A stretch of 64,000 nt of DNA from contig CAIRSA010000573.1 of assembly GCA_903881085.1 (NCBI GenBank), positions 1-64,000 of the forward strand, in the 5' to 3' direction. The notes under the pieces are model-generated. The model was not told where the DNA came from. It made no database searches and saw only the letters and a program-made list of their open reading frames with translations. Origin of the DNA: an uncultured Acidobacteriia bacterium (GTDB lineage: Bacteria > Acidobacteriota > Terriglobia > Bryobacterales > Bryobacteraceae). Shown piece after piece: positions 58,703 to 64,000 of this stretch; the stretch's first letter is position 1; each line of letters starts with the position of its first letter. A program made the position numbers and the translations under genes.

Positions 58703-59902
58703 ATGCATTCGAACAGACGCCAATTTCTACTGGGAGCCTTTGCCGCCCCGATGCTGGGAGCAGCAGCACTGCCAAAGTTGAAGATCGAGTCGATGGAGGT
58801 GTTCACCGTTCAGGTGAGCGCGCGCGGGAACTGGCTGTTCGTGCGCATCAAGACCGACAAGGGGGTGACCGGCCTGGGCGAGGCCTCGCATGGAATGCCA
58901 GGCAAGGCTGATAACGTGCCGATGCGGCAAACGCTGGCGCACTTCTTTGAAATGATCAAGGGTGAGTCGCCGTTTGCGGTTGAGCAGTTTCACAAGCGGG
59001 GACGCGCGCAGGCCAAGGCAGGCGGGCGTTTGACAGCCACGGCATTCAGCGCGTTAGAGCAGTCGCTGTGGGATTGCGCAGGCCGCGCGCTGGGCGTGCC
59101 GTCGTATGAATTGTTGGGCGGCAAACTCTATGAATTTTTGAATGTGTATGGGAACCTCAACCGCGCGACCAACGGCGTGCGCGATCCGAAGGCGTTTGCC
59201 GACAATGCGCGGCGCGTGATCGCCGATGGTTTTAAGTATGTGAAGGGCGCGCCGTTCGACAGCGTGCCGAAGCTTTCCGCCCCTAAGGCCGAGGTGGACG
59301 CGGCGATCGAAAACGGCATCAAGTGCGCGGAGGCGATGCGCGAGGCGATTGGTCCTGGCAATGAATTACTAATCGATTGCCACAGTCATTTCGATGTGCC
59401 GCGGGCGATTGAAGTGGCGCATCGCATGGACGCGCTGAAGCTTTACTGGTATGAAGAACCTGTCGATCCGGAACAGTTGGAAGACACGATCGCGATTGGC
59501 AAAGGCATCAAGCAGCGCATGTCCGGCGGCGAAGTCTTGTTCGGCAAAGAGGGCTTTTCTCCGCTGTGTCGCACGCGGGCGCTGGGTGTGATCATGCCCG
59601 ATGTGAAGCACTGCGGCGGCCTGCTGGAAGGGCGCAAGATTGCGGCAGTGGCGGAGTTGGATAATGTTGCCGTGTCGCCGCATAACCCCAGCGGGCCCGT
59701 GGCGACGGCAGCGAGCGTGCAACTGTGCGCGGGACTTTCCAACGTATCGCTGCTGGAGTTTGCCTGGGGCGAAGTGCCGTGGCGTGCGGAGTTGATCAAC
59801 CCGCCGGAACAGATTGTGAACGGGAAGATTCGCGTGCCCGATACGCCGGGCTTTGGCATTGAGTTAAACGATAAGGAAGTGGCGCGTCGGGCTTTGGCGT
59901 AA
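58703..59902 (+). CDS. enolase-superfamily (mandelate racemase/muconate-lactonising) protein
   Basis: 399 residues from ATG 58703. A Tat-like signal (NRRQFLLGAFAAPMLGAAA) precedes the capping domain. In the barrel, LIDCHSHFD, YWYEEPVDPEQLE and SGGEVLFGK give the three metal-ligand positions (Asp, Glu, Glu) and MPDVKHCGG the next conserved strand. It resembles galactonate-dehydratase-type members, but with CHSHFD after the first ligand. An exported acid-sugar dehydratase is likely; substrate unproven. Confidence 0.85.
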   Translation: MHSNRRQFLLGAFAAPMLGAAALPKLKIESMEVFTVQVSARGNWLFVRIKTDKGVTGLGEASHGMPGKADNVPMRQTLAHFFEMIKGESPFAVEQFHKRGRAQAKAGGRLTATAFSALEQSLWDCAGRALGVPSYELLGGKLYEFLNVYGNLNRATNGVRDPKAFADNARRVIADGFKYVKGAPFDSVPKLSAPKAEVDAAIENGIKCAEAMREAIGPGNELLIDCHSHFDVPRAIEVAHRMDALKLYWYEEPVDPEQLEDTIAIGKGIKQRMSGGEVLFGKEGFSPLCRTRALGVIMPDVKHCGGLLEGRKIAAVAELDNVAVSPHNPSGPVATAASVQLCAGLSNVSLLEFAWGEVPWRAELINPPEQIVNGKIRVPDTPGFGIELNDKEVARRALA

Positions 59903-59916
59903 TGCCGAGCGGTTTC

Positions 59917-60399
59917 TTATAACTTCGCCACCAGATCTGCAAGCTGCTGCGTGCAGATTGGCCAGCCCTGATGGAAGCCCATCTGCTCGTGCGCTTCTCG
60001 GTCGGCAACGGACCAGTGCTTGACGCGCGCGGTGTACCGGGTCTTCCCGTCTTCCGGTTCGAACGTGAGAATCAGGGTCATGAATGGCTTATCCGATGGC
60101 TCCCATGCTTTGGTGTAGGCATCGGTGATAACAAGACGCTGGTTCGGCACGACCTCCAGATAGACGCCAGGATTTGGGAATTCCTGTCCTTCCGGTCCAC
60201 GCATCACGATGACGCTTGAGCCGCCGGGACGCACATCGGTCTGCGCGGATGGCACGGTCCAGGGCAGGGGTGCGAACCATTGTTTGATTAGTTCCGGTTC
60301 CGTCCAGGCGCGGTAGACCTTGTCCGACGAGGCATCGATCAGGGCCGTGAGAACCAGGTCGCGGTCTTCCGCCGTGGTGGTAATTTGAGTCGTTGACAT
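59917..60399 (-). CDS. SRPBCC (AHSA1-type) protein
   Basis: 160 residues from ATG 60399. ALIDASSDKVYRAWTEPELIKQWFAPLPW, PGVYLEVVPNQRLVITDAY and EHEQMGFHQGW-like HEQMGFHQGWPICTQQLADL mark the Aha1-like fold. No ArsR gene precedes this copy, in contrast to 53273-53773. Function unknown. Confidence 0.88.
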   Translation of the reverse strand: MSTTQITTTAEDRDLVLTALIDASSDKVYRAWTEPELIKQWFAPLPWTVPSAQTDVRPGGSSVIVMRGPEGQEFPNPGVYLEVVPNQRLVITDAYTKAWEPSDKPFMTLILTFEPEDGKTRYTARVKHWSVADREAHEQMGFHQGWPICTQQLADLVAKL

Positions 60400-60442
60400 G
60401 ATTGGCTCTTTCGATTGTAACCAATCAGCCAATGGCTGCCAG

Positions 60443-61687
60443 CTAGTGTCTTGCTGCTGAGTGGTGGGCTATGGAATTAGATTCCCAAGGCTCGCCGTAG
60501 AGCGCTTGCTGCGTTCCGTTCTTGGCCAACACCAGTTGCATGTCGCCGATGTGCCGTTCCAGGAACGCGCCCTCGCAGTAGGCGAAGTAATAATCCCACA
60601 TGCGAAGAAAGCGGTCGTCGAAGCCGAGTTTGCGCGCGTCGTCGAGCGACTCGTTGAAGCGCTTTCGCCATTCGGCGAGCGTGCGGGCGTAGTGCGTGCC
60701 AATGTCTTCGGCGTGGTAAAGCGAGAGCTTCGTGCTGCGGCCGAGCGACTGCAAAATGCCGGCAACCGACGCCAGTTCAGAGCCGGGAAAGATGTACTTC
60801 TGAATGAAATCGACCTGCTTGCGGTAAGCTTCGAACTTCTGCTCAATAATGGTGATGGTCTGCATGGCCATCGTGCCGCCGGGCTTCAACAGGCGGTCGC
60901 AGGCAGAAAAGAACTCGTCGTAGTATTCGTAGCCCACGGCCTCGAACATCTCAATGCTGACGATCTTGTCGTACTGGCCGGTAAGCTTGCGGTAATCTTC
61001 AAACAGCAACTCGGCCTGCCCGCTCAGGTTGCGAAACACCTCGGCACAGTGCTCATACTGCTGTTTGCTGATGGTGGTGGAAGTGATCTTCACGCCATAG
61101 TTGTTCACGGCGTGCTCGGCGAAAGCGCCCCAGCCACTGCCGATTTCCAGTACATGATCGCCCGGCGTCAGCCGCAACTTTCGGCAGAGGCGGTCGATCT
61201 TCTCGATCTGGGCCTGTTCCAGCGTGTCGCCGGCGTTGAGATAAACGGCGCTCGAGTAGAGCATCTTTTCGTCAAGGAAAAGCCGGAAAAAGTCGTTGCT
61301 CAGATCGTAGTGTGCTTCAATGTTTTTACGGCTGCCGCGCAGGTTGTTGGGGCGCAGTTTGTGGCCCACCACATCCAATAGCCGCTGTCCAATGGAAAGC
61401 GCGCTGTTGCTTGTTTCCAAAGCGGCGAGATTCCGCACGCCCAGGCGAATCACGCTGGTAAGATCGGGCGACGACCATAAGCCATCCATGTAGGCCTCGG
61501 CCATACCCGTGTCGCCACCGAGTACGGCCCGGCGGAAGAACTCTTCGTCGTGAACGGCAACGGTGGCCCGCGGAAGTGCTCCCGGGCTCCCGAATTCGTA
61601 GGATCGATCCGGACAAACAACTTCCAGGCTACCGCTCTTGAATGATCCGAGTGTTTTGAGAAACAGCCGTTTGGTCCAATGACTCAT
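60443..61687 (-). CDS. cfa: cyclopropane-fatty-acyl-phospholipid synthase family methyltransferase
   Basis: 414 residues from ATG 61687. It transfers a methyl(ene) group from SAM to unsaturated acyl chains of phospholipids. NIEAHYDLSNDFFRLFLDEKMLYSSAVY, VLEIGSGWGAFAEHAV (SAM motif I), SIEMFEAVGYEYYDEFF and FIQKYIFPG are family signatures. Its start overlaps the DUF1365 stop by ATGA (61684-61687), so it is the third gene of the operon. In Rhodobacter a Cfa-like methylase acts in furan fatty acid synthesis; the product here could be cyclopropane or a methylated precursor. Confidence 0.9.
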   Translation of the reverse strand: MSHWTKRLFLKTLGSFKSGSLEVVCPDRSYEFGSPGALPRATVAVHDEEFFRRAVLGGDTGMAEAYMDGLWSSPDLTSVIRLGVRNLAALETSNSALSIGQRLLDVVGHKLRPNNLRGSRKNIEAHYDLSNDFFRLFLDEKMLYSSAVYLNAGDTLEQAQIEKIDRLCRKLRLTPGDHVLEIGSGWGAFAEHAVNNYGVKITSTTISKQQYEHCAEVFRNLSGQAELLFEDYRKLTGQYDKIVSIEMFEAVGYEYYDEFFSACDRLLKPGGTMAMQTITIIEQKFEAYRKQVDFIQKYIFPGSELASVAGILQSLGRSTKLSLYHAEDIGTHYARTLAEWRKRFNESLDDARKLGFDDRFLRMWDYYFAYCEGAFLERHIGDMQLVLAKNGTQQALYGEPWESNSIAHHSAARH

Positions 61688-62442
61688 GATTTTCCCTTGA
61701 GATGTTTTGGATGATCGAAAACGGGGACGCGCTTTATTAATAATCGCAGGGCTTCCCAATGGATGGCTGCGATGACTTTCACGGTCATCCAGGGAAATGC
61801 GATGAGCGTGGAGAGCAGCGTTTGCGCGGTCCAGGGCCGGCGGTCGAGGGTGAGTGTCGCGTCAAAGAATTTAGAGTTTGGCGCGTGCATGCTCATGTGG
61901 ACTACCAGGCTTTCCGCAGGTGGCGTGAAGGCCCACGTATAAGCGTGGTTGAGCGACATGAACGGTGAGACGTGAAAGACCTTATCGGTTTTGTAGCGGA
62001 GCGAGTTCCCGCCCTCCAATGCCACGCGTTGATCGAGCCAGTAGTTGTGCGATTCGCCGAAAGTATTGTGCACTTCGGCGAGGATCAGGGCCAGTTGGCC
62101 GGCGCGGTCATAACAAAAGAAGAATGAGACCGGGTTGAAGGTGTACCCCAAGTAGCGCAGGTGAGTGAGAAGAAATATCTGGCCATCGGGCAGCGCGACG
62201 CCCTGCGCCTCGGCATCCCTTTCCACGCGTGTTCGCAAGGGCAGCTTGGGATCGCCGAAGTGATCGCGCTCATCGAAGCTTGCCCAGTTCCAACGGTTGT
62301 AGCTGGAAAGGCGTGAGCGGTTCATGACGGCCGGAATGTTGTCGATATCGAGGAAGGCCATGAACAGCGGATAAGTGAAATCGTGCACGGCCGGCGAAAA
62401 GCGCCGGTGACGCAGTTTTCCGCAATAGATGGATGAATCCAT
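61684..62442 (-). CDS. DUF1365 family protein
   Basis: 252 residues from ATG 62442 (GTG 62457 would add five residues and overlap the previous gene). IYCGKLRHRRFSPAVHDFTYPLFMAFLD, LRYLGYTFNPVSFFFCYD and EVHNTFGESHNY are diagnostic for DUF1365, which is nearly always found between a COG2907 FAD oxidoreductase and a Cfa-type enzyme. Biochemical role not settled; presumably lipid modification at the membrane. Confidence 0.92.
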   Translation of the reverse strand: MDSSIYCGKLRHRRFSPAVHDFTYPLFMAFLDIDNIPAVMNRSRLSSYNRWNWASFDERDHFGDPKLPLRTRVERDAEAQGVALPDGQIFLLTHLRYLGYTFNPVSFFFCYDRAGQLALILAEVHNTFGESHNYWLDQRVALEGGNSLRYKTDKVFHVSPFMSLNHAYTWAFTPPAESLVVHMSMHAPNSKFFDATLTLDRRPWTAQTLLSTLIAFPWMTVKVIAAIHWEALRLLIKRVPVFDHPKHLKGKS

Positions 62443-62450
62443 GGCCGTGT

Positions 62451-63698
62451 TCAACACTCCACCCCAAGCGAACGGGCCACGCGCATAGCGGAGTTGAGCC
62501 CGTCCTCATGGAAGCCATAGAACCAGTAAGCGCCGCAGAAATGCGTGCGGTTGTGGCCGCTGATTTCGCTCCAGCGCCCTTGCGCCGCCACAGCTTCGCG
62601 CGTGTACATCGGATGATGATACGTCATGCGGCGGATGATCTTGCGCGGATCGATCGACGAAGTTGCGTTGAGCGTCACGCAGAACTCCTGCTCTGTGCGC
62701 AGCGATTGCAGGCGGTTCATGTAATAGGTCAGGGAGACCTTGCCCGGATCGTCAGTCAGCAGATAGTTCCACGAGGCGCGGGCGTTTTTGCGGCGCGGCA
62801 GAAGATTCTCGTCGGTGTGCAGGCAGGTATCGTTGCTGCTCGAGGTGAAGTTTGTCATTACGTCGCGCTCACGTTCGGTTGGCGCGGCCAGCAGCGGCAG
62901 GACCTGATTGCCGTGGCAGGCGAATACCACCTCATCGAACTCCAGCGCAGAGCGATTATGAAAATGAATCCGCACACAGGCCTCGTCACGCTCCACCTTC
63001 GATATCTCTGCCTGATTGTGAATGCGATCCTTGAATGGCGCGCTCAGCGGAGCCAGATAGGAGTTGCTGCCGCCGCGCACCACTTTCCACTGAAAGTGTC
63101 CATCGATCGCAAACAGTCCGTGATTGGCGAAGAAGCGCATCAGCGTGCTGGCGGGGAACTGTTCAATGCGATCCAGCGCCATGGACCACACAGCCGAGAC
63201 CATCGGGTACAAGTAGCGCTCAAGAAAAATCGGGGCAAACTTGCGGTCGCGCAGCCAGTCGCCAAGCTGGTAGGATTCCAGCTTCGGGTCGGCCAGTAAC
63301 TGCGGCCCCTCCTTATTGAAGCGTATGATCTCACGCAGCAGCAGGTAATGACGCGGCGAAAACAGATTTGAGCGCTGGGCGAAAAATGAGTCCAGCCCAT
63401 GACTTGCGTATTCGAATTCCGGATCGCGGCGGAAGACTGCGAACGACATGTCGCTCGGCGCGGTGGCTACGCCAAGATCCTGGAACAACCGGATGAGGTT
63501 GGGATACGTATGGTCATTATGGACAATGAAGCCGGTATCGACAGGCACAACTCCACCGCTGGTTTCCACCGCCACCGTGTGGGTGTGGCCGCCCACGCGC
63601 GGCTCTTTTTCAAACAGCGTTACTTCGTTCTTCCTGCTAAGGAAGTAGCCGGCAGAGAGGCCGGAAATGCCGCCGCCGATGATGGCGATTCGTTTCAT
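62451..63698 (-). CDS. COG2907-type FAD-dependent oxidoreductase
   Basis: 415 residues. RIAIIGGGISGLSAGYFLS is the dinucleotide-binding fold, VTLFEKEPRVGGHTHTV the second FAD contact, and WSEISGHNRTHFCGAYWFYGFHEDGLNSA the C-terminal FAD motif. An amine-oxidase-like flavoprotein that in other genomes heads operons with DUF1365 and Cfa enzymes, often under LitR/CarH or singlet-oxygen control. Promoter at 63712-63740. Confidence 0.92.
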   Translation of the reverse strand: MKRIAIIGGGISGLSAGYFLSRKNEVTLFEKEPRVGGHTHTVAVETSGGVVPVDTGFIVHNDHTYPNLIRLFQDLGVATAPSDMSFAVFRRDPEFEYASHGLDSFFAQRSNLFSPRHYLLLREIIRFNKEGPQLLADPKLESYQLGDWLRDRKFAPIFLERYLYPMVSAVWSMALDRIEQFPASTLMRFFANHGLFAIDGHFQWKVVRGGSNSYLAPLSAPFKDRIHNQAEISKVERDEACVRIHFHNRSALEFDEVVFACHGNQVLPLLAAPTERERDVMTNFTSSSNDTCLHTDENLLPRRKNARASWNYLLTDDPGKVSLTYYMNRLQSLRTEQEFCVTLNATSSIDPRKIIRRMTYHHPMYTREAVAAQGRWSEISGHNRTHFCGAYWFYGFHEDGLNSAMRVARSLGVEC

Positions 63699-63711
63699 TG
63701 TTCCTATCTAC

Positions 63712-63740
63712 GTTATAGCGCACGGTTCGGATTTCGTCAA
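63712..63740 (-). promoter_or_regulatory. promoter of the lipid-modification operon
   Basis: On the minus strand TTGACG (63735-63740), a 17-base spacer and TATAAC (63712-63717) precede the FAD oxidoreductase ATG (63698). A strong housekeeping-type promoter, so control must come from a repressor or activator; CarH-like repeats lie just upstream. Confidence 0.65.
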
Positions 63741-63750
63741 TGACTCATCC

Positions 63751-63782
63751 TGGACATGACATGGACAATTCTGACGTATACT
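63751..63782. promoter_or_regulatory. direct repeats with 11-base period and a -10 next to the merR start
   Basis: TGGACA occurs at 63751-63756 and 63762-63767, exactly 11 bases apart, the spacing of operators bound by B12-dependent CarH/LitR regulators. TATACT (63777-63782) is a plausible -10 for the MerR gene, but only eight bases from its ATG, which suggests a leaderless transcript. Confidence 0.5.
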
Positions 63783-63790
63783 AAAACCAA

Positions 63791-64000
63791 ATGGCACTCA
63801 CCTACCCCATTGCAGCGGTTTCAAAGCTTACCGGCATTGGCCTGGACACGTTGCGCGCCTGGGAGCGGCGCTACAACGCCGTGACGCCAATGCGCGCCGG
63901 ACGCGGCCGGCTTTATACCGAACAGGACATTCAGCGGCTGCGATTGCTGCGTCAGGCGGTGGATAGCGGGCATCCAATCAGCAAGGCTTCTTTGATGAGC
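63791..64000 (+). CDS. MerR-family regulator of LitR/CarH type (5' part)
   Basis: The first 70 residues are visible; the gene runs off the right edge. PIAAVSKLTGIGLDTLRAWERRYNAVTPMR and GRGRLYTEQDIQRLRLLRQAVDSGHPI form the winged helix with the WERRY motif typical of LitR/CarA/CarH regulators. Full members have a C-terminal B12-binding domain that senses light; whether this one has it cannot be seen. Divergent from the FAD-DUF1365-Cfa operon, which it probably controls. Confidence 0.8.
   Translation, partial: MALTYPIAAVSKLTGIGLDTLRAWERRYNAVTPMRAGRGRLYTEQDIQRLRLLRQAVDSGHPISKASLMS

Noticed and set aside
1..64000. CRISPR arrays, prophage or rRNA genes
   Set aside because: No regularly spaced repeats, no structural phage genes and no rRNA-like sequence were seen on reading through the window.

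Overview
The window looks like chromosomal DNA of an acidobacterium of the Solibacter/Bryobacter type (Bryobacterales). The markers are a TIGR03435-type protein (55934-56680, a family known mainly from acidobacteria), two PSD1/DUF1501 secreted-protein gene pairs, several FG-GAP/VCBS secreted proteins, a Ser/Thr kinase with a C-terminal TPR tail, the futalosine-pathway gene mqnD, and a fairly high G+C content. The assignment is inference from gene content; no 16S gene is present.

Layout. 0-3 kb: a transposase-like 3' end, a TIR-domain gene and about 1.5 kb without a recognisable gene. 3-9 kb: a translationally coupled pair (zinc-finger-like/membrane protein plus TPR protein), an FG-GAP protein, a DUF4197 protein, an orphan HicB-like gene and tRNA-Glu(CTC). 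9.4-18.8 kb: an accessory block. On the minus strand are an AlbA_2/Schlafen-type regulator, two tandem RlaP-type (COG3541) nucleotidyltransferases and a Tat-exported transglutaminase, then an Xre-family regulator coupled to a second transglutaminase. Divergent from these is a string of small unknown genes ending in a two-domain SagB-like oxidoreductase. 18.8-34.7 kb: a kinase, FG-GAP protein, fabI, Gfo/Idh protein, recG-rsmD, a PHP-like secreted protein, recN, and a gntR-slipin-DUF1648 operon. 34.7-47 kb: a DUF4143 ATPase preceded by two large palindromes, PSD1/DUF1501 pair no. 1, a Pnkp-like phosphatase, mqnD, an HPt protein, uvrC, and a two-gene module of an HU-like protein and an HU-TIR fusion. 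47-57.4 kb: a region of decay and repeats with a broken RHH antitoxin/MazF pair, PSD1/DUF1501 pair no. 2 carrying a palindromic insertion inside a reading frame, an ArsR-SRPBCC-DUF1801 operon, a cupin pseudogene, a MITE-like element, a broken Xre antitoxin and ParD with a frameshifted ParE. 57.4-64 kb: an MFS transporter, an enolase-superfamily protein, an SRPBCC protein, and an operon FAD oxidoreductase-DUF1365-cyclopropane-fatty-acid synthase divergent from a LitR/CarH-like MerR regulator, a set-up that suggests light or oxidative control of membrane-lipid modification.

The best candidates for undescribed biology are the HU + HU-TIR pair (46452-47220), the AlbA_2-RlaP-RlaP operon with five copies of an ACTCTGAAG motif (10508-13570), the small-gene/SagB cassette divergent from an Xre-transglutaminase pair (13575-18823), the twin palindromes in front of the DUF4143 ATPase (35922-36025), and an in-frame palindromic element in the signal-peptide region of a DUF1501 protein (50256-50307). 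Functions come from motifs read by eye; no database search was run.
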